Positions 7,821 to 19,100 of a DNA stretch of 64,000 bases are shown in pieces. The notes beneath the pieces are model-generated. The model was not told where the DNA came from, searched no databases, and saw only the letters and a program-made list of their open reading frames with translations. Origin of the DNA: Arsenophonus sp052174135 (lineage in GTDB: Bacteria > Pseudomonadota > Gammaproteobacteria > Enterobacterales > Enterobacteriaceae); NCBI GenBank assembly GCA_052174135.1, contig JBQMRZ010000027.1, positions 372,001 through 436,000 on the forward strand, in the 5' to 3' direction. Each line of letters starts with the position of its first letter. The stretch's first letter is position 1. The translations under genes were made by a program, and so were the position numbers.

Positions 7821-8881
7821 AAAATTTTATCGCTATCCCTTTTCTTGTATTTTCTTCTTAATTTTATACTGTAATTGAATATTTATGATTTTAAAACCAA
7901 CGATGTAAATCATTAATAATTAACATGGTTAATATATCACTACTTTTAAATATCTAATTTTATTATCTATGCAATTATTTTAATGATCTTTCATATACTT
8001 TAAGTTATAAAACCATTTTAATTTTTATGTAAAATTAATACATAATATTTTAATGCTTAGTTTGTTTACACTTAATTACTGTAAAATGTGTAATCAATTA
8101 ATTTTAATTACTAAATTAATAATGCTTTAATTTTATTATTTTTTATGTTAAAATATTATTTTTTATCAATATATTAAGAAAAATTTTATTTCTTCTATTT
8201 TCTTATTTTACTTGTACACAATATCTTTATATTAAAAATTTAATTTTACTTTGACAAACTTAAGTTAATGCAATCTTATTATCATTATATTTTTATAAAC
8301 ATTAAAACTTATTGAAAAAATATCTTATATTTAATTTTTTGTTAAAATCTATATAACATAGTAATTTTTTTATTTTATTTTTATAACTTTAATTTCTATG
8401 TTAAAGGTTGTTAACAATTTTAGATAAAAATTAAATTTTATTTAATTCTTATCTTTGCAAATTATAATATATATAAAATTAAATAAATTATTATAATATA
8501 TAATATTTTTTGTTTATAAAGTCAAGTAATTATTTTTATTTTTTATACAAATTTTTCTTTAATTTAATTTGATAAAAATTGATTTTAATTATTTTTGTTT
8601 ATATTAACTCAATTTAAATATATTGAAGATTTTTTATTACTCAATTTAATAAGAAAACTTATTTTAAATAACTTTATTTAATTAATTAAATAAAGTTATT
8701 ATATGATATTTATTACTAATAAAAGATTCATAAAATAATAAAAAATATAACAAAATACTAAAATATTTCGTTACAATTATTTTCAAATATTATTTATCTT
8801 AAAATGTCATTTGTTATAAAAATAACCATTAAATTTAATTAATATTTTAAAATATGTGTTTTTATTTAAGGAAATTATTTT
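7821..8881. other. non-coding region between 5S rRNA and purH
   Basis: About 1.06 kb of A/T-rich sequence. Just upstream of the 5S gene GATAAAATTTTT resembles the end of an enterobacterial 23S-5S spacer, but no 23S 3' end is visible. It must hold the purH promoter; a TTGACA at about 8251 followed by TTATTAT is a candidate, though the spacing is long (about 19) and it lies over 600 bases from the gene. No PurR-like operator was recognised. Confidence 0.5.
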
Positions 8882-10471
8882 ATGTCACAATTTCGTCTTA
8901 TTCAACGTGCTTTATTAAGCGTTTTTGATAAAAAAGGTATCATTGAATTTGCTAAAGCTTTATCTAAACGTAATATTGAACTTATTTCTACTGGTAAAAC
9001 GGCTAAGTTATTGTTGGCTTCTGGATTAACTATTATAGAGATTTCCGATTATACTGGATGGTCAGAAATGATGGATGGTCGCCTAAAAACACTTCACCCA
9101 AAAGTACATGGTGGTATTCTAGGTAGGCGCGGAAAAGATGATGAAATAATGAAAGAACATAAAATTATCAAAATTGATATGGTTGTTGTTAATCTTTATC
9201 CTTTTAGTGAAACTATTATGAAATCAAATTGTACGGTAGAAAATGCTATTGAGAATATTGACATTGGCGGGTTAGCCATGATTCGCTCTGCTGGTAAAAA
9301 TTATAGAGACGTTGCTACTATTATTGATAATAAAGATTATTATAAAATTATTGAAGAAATAGATAAACATAAAAACTCTTTAACTGATATATTTCGTTTT
9401 AATTTAGCAATTAAGGCATTTGAATATACCGCAGCTTACGATAAAAAAATTGCTAACTATCTTAGTAAACTAGCATCTTCTTATTACAATAAAAGTGATC
9501 AATCTTCAACAAAATTTCCTTGTACATTAAATCTTAACTTTATTAAACAACAAAATATACGTTACGGTGAAAATAACCATCAATCTGCTGCTTTTTATAT
9601 AGAAGAAAGTAGAGTAAATGGCTCTATCTCTACAGCAAAACAATTACAAGGTAAATCACTTTCTTATAATAATATTGCTGATGCTGATACAGCCTTAGAG
9701 TGCGTAAAAAGTTTCTCTAAACCAGCTTGTGTCATCGTTAAACATACTAATCCTTGTGGCGTTGCAGTTAGTACGGATATCTATAAAGCTTATGATTATG
9801 CTTTTAAAACTGATCCAACTTCTGCTTTTGGTGGTATTATTGCATTTAATCGCGAATTAAATGAAGATACAGTTAAAATAATTATTAAACGACAATTTGT
9901 TGAAATCATTATTGCACCTGCTATTAATGAAGCTTCCTTGTCAATACTTAAAAACAAACAAAATATTCGTGTTCTAGTATATAATCAATGGTTTTCAACT
10001 GTTTCAACTTTAGATTTTAAACGCGTTAATGGTGGTTTATTAGTACAAGATCGCGATTTAGGGTTAGTTACTAATGCTGATCTACATATTGTTTCTAAAC
10101 GACAACCAACGGAACAAGAAATAGAAAATGCGTTGTTTTGCTGGAAAGTAGCAAAATTTGTAAAATCCAATGCTATTGTTTGTACTAAAAATAATATGAC
10201 AATCGGTATTGGTGCCGGGCAAATGAGTCGTATTTATTCAGTAAAAATTGCGATATTAAAAGCACAAGATGAGGGTTTTGATCTCATGGAATGCGCAATG
10301 GCATCTGATGCTTTTTTTCCATTCAGAGATGCTATTGATGCTGCAGCTATAGCTGGCATAAGTTGTATTATTCAACCTGGTGGATCAATTCGCGATGATG
10401 AAATAATAGCTTCTGCTAATGAGCATAATATTGTGATGATTTTTACTAAAATGCGCCATTTACGACATTAA
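8882..10471 (+). CDS. purH: bifunctional AICAR transformylase / IMP cyclohydrolase
   Basis: PurH carries out the last two steps of de novo purine synthesis, formylating AICAR with 10-formyl-tetrahydrofolate and closing the ring to IMP. The 529-residue product has exactly the E. coli length. The N-terminal cyclohydrolase domain has RALLSVFDKKGI, ISTGKTAKLL and MDGRLKTLHPKVHGG; the transformylase domain has RYGENNHQSAAFY and the catalytic VKHTNPCGVAV (Lys-His), and ends with SDAFFPFRDAID and QPGGSIRDDE. AAGGAA lies ten bases upstream of the ATG. It is followed by purD after 16 bases, the conserved purHD operon. Confidence 0.98.
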   Translation: MSQFRLIQRALLSVFDKKGIIEFAKALSKRNIELISTGKTAKLLLASGLTIIEISDYTGWSEMMDGRLKTLHPKVHGGILGRRGKDDEIMKEHKIIKIDMVVVNLYPFSETIMKSNCTVENAIENIDIGGLAMIRSAGKNYRDVATIIDNKDYYKIIEEIDKHKNSLTDIFRFNLAIKAFEYTAAYDKKIANYLSKLASSYYNKSDQSSTKFPCTLNLNFIKQQNIRYGENNHQSAAFYIEESRVNGSISTAKQLQGKSLSYNNIADADTALECVKSFSKPACVIVKHTNPCGVAVSTDIYKAYDYAFKTDPTSAFGGIIAFNRELNEDTVKIIIKRQFVEIIIAPAINEASLSILKNKQNIRVLVYNQWFSTVSTLDFKRVNGGLLVQDRDLGLVTNADLHIVSKRQPTEQEIENALFCWKVAKFVKSNAIVCTKNNMTIGIGAGQMSRIYSVKIAILKAQDEGFDLMECAMASDAFFPFRDAIDAAAIAGISCIIQPGGSIRDDEIIASANEHNIVMIFTKMRHLRH

Positions 10472-10487
10472 TTTAGGAATAAATAAA

Positions 10488-11774
10488 ATGAATATTTTAA
10501 TCGTTGGAAGTGGTGGTCGTGAACATGCTTTAGCATGGAAAGCAGCGCAATCACCTCTCGCCGATAAAGTTTATGTTGCGCCAGGTAATGCGGGAACTAA
10601 TCTAGAAAAAAATCTAATCAATATTGATATTTCAATATCAGATATTGATGGATTACTTTACTTTGCAAAAAATAATAATATTGGTTTAACAATTATTGGG
10701 CCAGAAGTACCATTAATTTTAGGTATTGTTGATGTTTTTAAAAATGCTGGTTTAACGATTTTTGGTCCAAATAAAAATGCAGCCCAATTAGAAGGATCTA
10801 AAGCTTTTACAAAGGATTTTCTTACTCGTCATAATATCCCAACTGGTATTTATCAGAATTTCACAAAAGTTAAACCAGCATTCATTTATTTAGAAAAAAT
10901 AGGCATTCCAATTGTTATTAAAGCAGATGGATTAGCTGCAGGTAAAGGTGTTATTGTCGCAATGACTTTAGAAGAAGCGAAAAGTGCCGTTCAAAATATA
11001 CTTACAAATAATATATTTGGGCAAATAAATCATCATATTATTATTGAAGAATTTCTTGAAGGTGAAGAGATTAGTTTTATTGTAATGGTTGATGGCGAGA
11101 ATGTATTGCCTATGGCAATAAGCCAAGATCATAAACGTCTCGATAATAATGATAGCGGACCGAACACAGGTGGTATGGGTGCATATTCTCCCGTTCCTTT
11201 TATTACTAATGTTATTTATAAACGTATAATGAACAAAATTATTTATCCTACTATACGAGGTATGGCGATCGAAAATCGACGATATCAAGGTTTTTTATAT
11301 GCAGGATTGATAATAGATAAAAAGGGAAACCCAAAAGTTATTGAGTTTAATTGCCGATTTGGTGATCCAGAAGCACAACCTATTATGATGCGTTTACAGT
11401 CTGATTTAGTGGAACTTTGTCTAGCAGGTGCAGCCGGTGAATTAGCGTTTAAAAAATTATATTGGGATAAACGTTATGCTTTGGGTGTTGTTATTGCAGC
11501 AAAGGGTTACCCAAACGATTATCGAAAAGGGGATGTTATTAAAGGAGTTATTAATAAACAACAAACTGAGATATGTAAAATTTTTCATGCTGGAACAAAA
11601 TTAAATGGAAATCTAATTATTACTAATGGAGGTCGAGTATTGTGCGTTACGGCGCTTGGAAAAACAATTCTTGATGCACAAAAAACAGCTTATAAACTAA
11701 TTAAAAAAATATCTTGGGCTGGTTGTTTTTATCGCACTGATATTGGTTATCGAGCATTAACTTATTTAAAGTAA
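10488..11774 (+). CDS. purD: phosphoribosylamine-glycine ligase (GAR synthetase)
   Basis: PurD joins glycine to phosphoribosylamine using ATP, the second step of purine synthesis. The product has 428 residues (E. coli 429). It opens with the MNILIVGSGGREHALAWK nucleotide-binding loop, has the ATP-grasp segment IKADGLAAGKGVIVA near residue 145, GPNTGGMGAYSPVP, and EFNCRFGDPEAQP near residue 285. It is the second gene of the purH-purD operon. Other purine genes are not in the window, so completeness of the pathway cannot be judged here. Confidence 0.98.
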   Translation: MNILIVGSGGREHALAWKAAQSPLADKVYVAPGNAGTNLEKNLINIDISISDIDGLLYFAKNNNIGLTIIGPEVPLILGIVDVFKNAGLTIFGPNKNAAQLEGSKAFTKDFLTRHNIPTGIYQNFTKVKPAFIYLEKIGIPIVIKADGLAAGKGVIVAMTLEEAKSAVQNILTNNIFGQINHHIIIEEFLEGEEISFIVMVDGENVLPMAISQDHKRLDNNDSGPNTGGMGAYSPVPFITNVIYKRIMNKIIYPTIRGMAIENRRYQGFLYAGLIIDKKGNPKVIEFNCRFGDPEAQPIMMRLQSDLVELCLAGAAGELAFKKLYWDKRYALGVVIAAKGYPNDYRKGDVIKGVINKQQTEICKIFHAGTKLNGNLIITNGGRVLCVTALGKTILDAQKTAYKLIKKISWAGCFYRTDIGYRALTYLK

Positions 11775-13548
11775 AAAACTTAAATTTTATCTTTCATTAA
11801 TTTTTAAGAAAAAATTTTTATCTATAATCAATAATAATATCTTAAATTTTATAGCGTTTTAAAAATAAAACAATATTTAAATTATCTATTTTTATTTTAT
11901 TTTTTATATTATTCTATTTTAATTTAAAAAAAATACAATTTTTATCATATTTTTTAGTATAGGTCTAAATTTATATTTAGCAATAATCATTTTATATAAT
12001 AAATATTATTAACAATAAATATGATAAATTAAAATAATTAATCATACTAATTAAGATATTAAAAATAATACCATTTTCAGTTAAAAAATTATTTTAAATT
12101 TATCTTAATGATTCTTAAAAAAGTTTTATAAAATTAAATATACTATAAATATTGTATTAATATTATTTTGATTACTTAATTAATATAAATAATACTTTTA
12201 TAAAAATAAAACTATTCATATTAAATTTAAGAATTTAAAATTAAGTCCATAATTAATGATATATTTTGATTAATAATTTAATAAAGTTAAATAAAATGAA
12301 TAAAAAAAATGATATTTAATCACTTTATTTTAAAAATCTTTTTTATAATTGATTTATTTTATTGCTTTTTAATACTTTCATAAAAATTAATATATTTTAT
12401 TCAATTTTATTTTTTTATAAAATTACTCTAACTATATCCAGTATAATTATTAAACTCAAAAATAAAAACTAATAAATTATGTTTTAATAAACTTTGTTAT
12501 TTTTCTTTAAATTTCTATAATATATTAATAATGAATATATATAAATAAATTTTAATTTTAATTTTCTTTTAAAAAAAGATATTTAATTATATTACTTTTC
12601 TATAAGTTTATTTGTAGTTTTATTTATACTAACTTTAGTTAATATCTTTACTATAATAATAAAGATACACATAAATATATAAAACTTATTAATTTTTAAT
12701 ATATATCCATAAAGAAATTTTCTTTATCTGTTTTAGGCTAAAATGCATAAATAAATAGAAATCGTTAAAATTAGTATTTATAACACTAAAATACATTTTG
12801 ATTTTACAAATAAAGTTCAATGAATTTAATATCAATATTATTGATTTTTCATTTAATAATTTAGAATTAGCAAATAAATGCTAAATTTCTTATTTTTCTT
12901 TAATAGTAAATAATTATTTAATTTTTTAATTAAATATTACTTTATTTTCTATTTAAATAATTTAAAATATTTAAACGCTTTAAATTTAGATTTAATTTGC
13001 TTTATTTATATACCGCCTTTTAATTTTTCTAAATTTTAATAAAAAAATTATTCACTATTATCATTTAGTAAATGATAATTTTCTATATTATTTTACCAGG
13101 ATTTTGATAGTAATTATATAGGATATTTTATTACATTAATCATTTGGATATTAAATAAAAATAAAATAATTAATAATTTTTTAAAACAATGAGATTTGAT
13201 AATCTTTTAAATTAATCAACTATATAAGTTTAAGTTTATATTAAAGACTTTAATAAAGAATAATATATAGAATATTTTCGAAAGATGATAAGATTAAAAT
13301 ATAAAGATTTAATTAATATACAATACTATATTGTTTAATAATGCGAATCAAAACTATAACATATTAGTATTATTGAAATTTTTGTTATAATACCTTTTTA
13401 TTAAAATCCAATATCAATATTGATCATAAAATTAGTGATAAATATATTATCTAATATAAGAATTTGTTTAATTTTTAACTTCTATTTATAAAATGAAATT
13501 TGTATAAATCGTATTTATCTTGTATGCAATTAAATTAATAATTAATCA
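11775..13548. other. gene desert between purD and hemE
   Basis: About 1.8 kb of strongly A/T-rich sequence. In E. coli this interval holds zraSR, hupA, yjaG, nfi and others. I looked for hupA and the others and found no readable remnant. No long hairpin apart from the hemE terminator at its right end. Confidence 0.6.
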
Positions 13549-13585
13549 TAATAAATAGATATTATTTAATAATATCTATTTATTA
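13549..13585 (-). terminator. hairpin downstream of hemE
   Basis: Perfect 18-base arms (core AATAGATATTATT and its complement) with a single base between them, starting 28 bases past the hemE stop. Likely the hemE transcript end. The stem is almost entirely A/T. Confidence 0.5.
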
Positions 13586-13612
13586 GTACTTTTATTTTTT
13601 AATAAATCCATC

Positions 13613-14677
13613 TTATTTGTGATATATCTCTGATAATTTATGTACTGAATTAATAAAATTTTTAATATTCTTGAGTGATATATCTTTAGGAATACCATGA
13701 CCTAAATTAAAAACATGACCACTACCTTTACCAAATTGTGTTAAAATTCTTTTAACTTCACATTCAATACGTTTTTTTGAACCATATAATATAGAAGGAT
13801 CCATGTTCCCTTGTAATGCTACTTTATCTCCTACACGAAAACGAGCTTTTTTAATATCTATCGTCCAATCGATGCTTAATGCGTCACAACCACTTTTTGC
13901 CATTACTTCTAAAAGTTGACATCCACCTTTAATAAATAATGTCACTGGAATTTTATTTCCTTCATTTTCTCGCAAAAGACCATCAATAATTTGATGCATA
14001 TAATGTAAAGAAAATCGACAATAATCACGATGACTTAATATACCACCCCAAGTATCAAAAATAATAACCGATTGAATACCCGCACGAATTTGGGCATTTA
14101 AATATAGAATAATACTTTTAGTTAATTTGTCTAATAATAGATGTAATATTTTTGGATCTGTATACATTATTTTTTTTATATGAGAAAAAACTCTACTGCT
14201 TCTTCCTTCAATCATATAAGCCGCTAATGTCCATGGACTACCAGAAAAACCAATTAATGGTATTCTCTCTTTTAAGGATTTTTGAATTGCACGTATTGCA
14301 TTCATTACATAAACTAATTCTTGTTCAGGATCAGGAATTGGCAACTTTTTTATTTCAGCTAAACAACGAATAGGATTATGAAACATAGGTCCTTCGTTCT
14401 CTGAAAAATAAAGACCTAATCCCATCGCATCAGGAATAGTAAGGATATCAGAAAAAAGAATCGCTGCATCTAATTGAAAATGATGTAAAGGTTGCAGTGT
14501 TACTTCACAGGCTAATTCACTATTTTTACATAATGATAGAAAACCACCTGCTTGCTGACGAATTTTTCGATATTCAGGTAAATAACGACCTGCCTGACGC
14601 ATCATCCATACTGGGGTTCTATCAACAGGTTCCTTTAATAACGCACATATATAACGATCATTTCTTAAAAATGACAT
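13613..14677 (-). CDS. hemE: uroporphyrinogen decarboxylase
   Basis: HemE decarboxylates the four acetate side chains of uroporphyrinogen III to coproporphyrinogen III in heme synthesis. The 354-residue product matches the E. coli length. The N-terminal MRQAGRYLPEYR substrate-binding motif, the FSDILTIPDAMGLGL stretch with the key aspartate, GFSGSPWTLAAYM near residue 145, and the C-terminal FNLGHGIP histidine motif are all present. In E. coli hemE follows nudC downstream of rpoC and the thi genes; those neighbours are missing here but the order rpoC-hemE-purDH is kept. Confidence 0.98.
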   Translation of the reverse strand: MSFLRNDRYICALLKEPVDRTPVWMMRQAGRYLPEYRKIRQQAGGFLSLCKNSELACEVTLQPLHHFQLDAAILFSDILTIPDAMGLGLYFSENEGPMFHNPIRCLAEIKKLPIPDPEQELVYVMNAIRAIQKSLKERIPLIGFSGSPWTLAAYMIEGRSSRVFSHIKKIMYTDPKILHLLLDKLTKSIILYLNAQIRAGIQSVIIFDTWGGILSHRDYCRFSLHYMHQIIDGLLRENEGNKIPVTLFIKGGCQLLEVMAKSGCDALSIDWTIDIKKARFRVGDKVALQGNMDPSILYGSKKRIECEVKRILTQFGKGSGHVFNLGHGIPKDISLKNIKNFINSVHKLSEIYHK

Positions 14678-16126
14678 AATTATACATCCATTAAAAGTAA
14701 TATTAAAATAATAATAATCATTATATATTTAAAATTTTACTATTATCTAAATGAATAATAATTTTTTTATAAAATAATTAATATTTTATTTATATAAATA
14801 ATTATTTATAGGTATAAAATTAATTTATTTTTAATTTAAAAAAAATAATAAATAGTATTAAAAAATATGATATTAATGATAGATTTTAATCTAAAAAATA
14901 TATTAATTAACTCATAGAATTATTTTTTATTTTCAGTAGCAAGCAAAATATCTTTTCTGTTAATTATAATATTTAAATGAAGTTTTTGATAATTTATTGT
15001 TTAAAAAAATTTTTTTTTGTTATAATTAAGAATTTATTAATTTATTTTTATTATTTTTAATTATTTTATGCACTTAATGACACCATGTAAAATTATCAAT
15101 TTAATATATTTGTAATAACAATAAATAAAAATTGAAAATATTTATCTAAGATCTACAGGATCTCTGAATCTAAACTAATATCTAAAAACTGAATAACAAA
15201 ACAATAAAGAGGATTAATTAGGTGATTTTAAAATATAATTTATTTATTTTTCATAAATTTAAACTCTTTATAATTTTTATTATTTACTACATATAAAAAA
15301 TTATTGCAACAAATAAATATTATTATAACAAATATAATCACTATCAAGAAAAATATAAAATATCATTTTTATAAAAAATATTAATTTTAATTAAACATCA
15401 CTATAATAAAAAAATTTATGTGTAAAAAAAAATTCATAAACTTTAGTTTTTTATGGAATAAAATTAAATCTTTATTTGAAGAAAAATGAATACTCTTCTT
15501 AATTGTAAAAAATTAATTTAGTAAAATAAAATAAAACTCTTATTTTTAAATAAATAGTTGATAATTTAGAATCAAATTATTTTTATTTTAATTGATAATT
15601 ATAAATATTAAAAATCAAAAAAAATAAAAATAGAAAAATAATTTCCCTATATAATTACAAATAGATAATCATATCTAAAATATAATTTATTATAATTTTA
15701 AAAAATATAAAAAGTAAATATATTAATAATAAAATGTTAAATTAATAGCATATAACTCAAAATTATAGTTTTTTTTTTTAAAAATATTGACTTCATAAGT
15801 TTTTTTTAAATAAAAATTTAAATGAATGTAAATTATTAGAATAAATATTAATTATTTTAAAATATTAGTTGAAAATTATTTTTTTATTTTTTCCTTAAAA
15901 ATAATTTTTAAAAAATATGAGTATTTTGTTAAAATAAAATAGTAAAGAATTATTTAAATTTTAAGTATTCTGTTATTAACTTATTAAACTGAACATTTAT
16001 AATAATTTATAATAATTTGTAATAATTTAATAGTATTAATTTTTTATATAATAAAAAAATTAAAAAATAAAAATATTTAATTAAAAAATAATAAAAATAT
16101 AATATTTATTGTTAATAATTTTCATA
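14678..16126. other. gene desert between hemE and rpoC
   Basis: About 1.45 kb of A/T-rich sequence. In E. coli this interval carries thiCEFSGH, rsd and nudC. No fragment of those is recognisable to me on either strand. A slightly less A/T-rich patch at 15150-15220 shows no open frame. Confidence 0.6.
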
Positions 16127-16175
16127 ATTAAGTTGTAAAAATACCCTCATTATGAGGGTATTTTTACAACTTAAT
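16127..16175 (-). terminator. rpoBC operon terminator
   Basis: Perfect 23-base arms with the three-base loop TTA; the upper stem ATACCCTCA/TGAGGGTAT is the most GC-rich part and is followed on the minus strand by A/T-rich sequence. It lies ten bases past the rpoC stop, which is where the rpoBC operon should end. This is the strongest terminator-like structure in the window. Confidence 0.85.
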
Positions 16176-16185
16176 CTATATAGTT

Positions 16186-19100
16186 TTATTCGTAGTTTTT
16201 GTAACAAAAATCTGCATTTAGTAATTCTGCTAAATTAGCAGTTGCTTCATCAACGCTAACTTGTGATGATTCAATAGATTCATTAACTATTTGACGACGA
16301 TTGCGTATTCGATCTTGGTGATATCTATAACCTGTACCAGCAGGAATTAAACGACCAACAATAACATTTTCCTTCAACCCACGAAGTTCATCACGTTTCC
16401 CGGCAACTGCAGCTTCAGTAAGAACGCGTGTTGTTTCCTGGAATGACGCTGCTGAAATAAAAGATTCTGTTGCTAAAGATGCTTTAGTTATACCCAGTAA
16501 ATCTCGACTAAAAATCGCAGGAATTTTACATTCTTGCTCTAATTTTCGATTTGCTACCTTAACACGAGCATATTCTACTTGTTCACCTTCTAAAAATTCA
16601 GAATTACCGACACTAGTAATTGTTACTTTACGTAACATTTGACGAACGATAACTTCAATATGTTTATCATTAATTTTAACACCTTGTAAACGATAAACCT
16701 CTTGAACTTCGTTTGTAATATAACGAGCAACAGCATGTGTACCGCGTAAACGTAAAATATCATGCGGTGATTCTGGACCATCAGAAATTACGTCCCCACG
16801 CTCAACTCGTTCACCTTCAAAAACATTAAGCTGACGCCATTTAGGAATCATTTCTTCATATACATTATCATCATTTATCGATGTAATCATCAAACGACGT
16901 TTACCTTTAGTTTCTTTGCCAAAGGAAATAATACCACTAATTTCAGCTAAAATAGCTAGTTCTTTTGGTCGGCGAGCTTCAAATAGATCAGCAACACGTG
17001 GTAAACCACCTGTAATATCCTTGGTGCCACCAGATTCTTGTGGAATACGAGCTAAAGTATCACCAATGTTTATCACTGTATTATCATCCAATTGAATAAT
17101 TGATTTACCTGGTAAAAAGTACTGCGCTGGCATATCAGTACCAGGAATTAATACATCATTACCTTTCATATCAACAACTCGTAATGCAGGACGTAAATCT
17201 TTACTACCAGCAGTACGCTCAGCAGTATCAAGTACAACAATTGATGATAAACCTGTTAGTTCATCTGTTTGACGTATAATAGATTGCCCATCTGCCATTT
17301 CAGAAAAACGAATAATACCAGCAACTTCACTGATAATAGGCATGGTATGTGGATCCCAATTTGCAACATTTTCATTAATATTAACTTTATCACCATCACC
17401 TTTATTAAGATGTGCACCATAAGGTACTTTATAGCTTTCTTTTGTTCTTAAAAATACATCTACAACTCTTAATTCTGTATTACGAGAAGTAATAACAAAA
17501 TAACCTTCAGAGTTTTTTACAAATTTAGCATTAATTAGTTTGATATTACCTTTATTGCGCACTTGAATACTCGATTCTGTAGCAGCACGTGATGCAGCAC
17601 CACCAATATGAAATGTACGCATTGTCAATTGTGTACCAGGTTCGCCGATTGATTGAGCGGCAATAACACCAACAGATTCACCTTTATTAATGATATGACC
17701 ACGTGCTAAATCACGCCCATAACACTTTGCACAAACACCAAAGTTAGTATCACAACTTACAACAGAACGTACTTTTACGCTATCAATAGAGTTGACTTCG
17801 AGTTCATCGCACCATTTTTCATTTAATAATGTGTTACGTGGTATTAAAGTTTTAACTGTACCAGGTACTAATATATTTTCTGCTGTAACTCGACCTAAAA
17901 CACGTTCGCGTAAAGGTTCTTTAACATCACCGCCTTCAATAACTGGTGTCATTAAAATACCATCGTGAGTACCACAATCATCTTCAGTAACAACTAAATC
18001 TTGTGCAACATCAACTAAACGACGAGTCAAATAACCTGAATTCGCTGTTTTTAACGCTGTATCAGCTAAACCTTTTCGTGCGCCATGAGTTGAAATAAAA
18101 TATTGTAACACATTTAAGCCTTCACGAAAATTAGCTGTAATTGGCGTTTCAATAATTGAACCATCTGGCTTCGCCATTAAACCGCGCATACCTGCCAACT
18201 GACGGATTTGTGCCGCAGAACCACGTGCACCAGAATCAGCCATCATAAAAATACTATTAAATGAAACTTGTTGTTCATATTGACCATTACGATTAATAAC
18301 TGTTTCTGTTGATAAATTTTCCATCATTGCTTTTGCAACTCGTTCATTTGCTGCTGCCCAAATATCAATAACTTTATTATAACGTTCTCCGGCAGTAACT
18401 AAACCTGATTGGAACTGTTCTTGGATTTCAGCAACCTCAGTTTCAGCCTCAGCAATAATATTTGCTTTCTTCTCTGGTATCACCATGTCATCAATACCAA
18501 CAGAAGCGCCAGAACGAGCAGCATAAGTAAAACCAGTATACATGATTTGGTCAGCAAAGATAACAGTTGGTTTTAGACCTAAAACACGATAACAAGTATT
18601 AAGCATTTTAGAAATTTCTTTTTTACCCAAAGGTTGATTAACTAATGAGTACGGTAAACCTTTAGGTACAATCATCGATAAAATAGCCCGTCCAATTGTT
18701 GTGTCAACTAAGTTAACTTCAACTTTAAGATTACCTTCTGTATCATAAATTTCTTCTATAATACGTACTTTAACGCGAGCATGTAATGATGCTAAATCAG
18801 TGCGATAAACTCGTTCAGCTTCTTTCGGTCCAGATAATACCATACCTTCACCATTAGCATTTACAGAATCACGTGTCATATAGTATAAACCAAGCACTAC
18901 ATCTTGAGATGGCACAATAATAGGCTCACCACTAGCTGGCGATAAAATATTATTTGTTGACATCATTAATGCACGAGCTTCCAATTGTGCTTCTAAAGTT
19001 AATGGTACATGAACAGCCATTTGATCACCGTCAAAGTCAGCATTATAAGCAGCACAGACTAATGGATGCAATTGAATTGCTTTACCTTCAATTAAAATTG

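Noticed and set aside
7821..8881. Degraded 23S rRNA upstream of the 5S gene
   Set aside because: None of the highly conserved 23S 3' domain sequences is recognisable and the space is too short for a full gene; only the final spacer may be left.
10968..11288. Minus-strand frame of 106 codons inside purD
   Set aside because: Lies wholly within the conserved ATP-grasp region of purD; composition fits a shadow frame.
15150..15220. Less A/T-rich patch between hemE and rpoC as a thi-gene relic
   Set aside because: Too short and without a translatable match to any Thi protein, Rsd or NudC.
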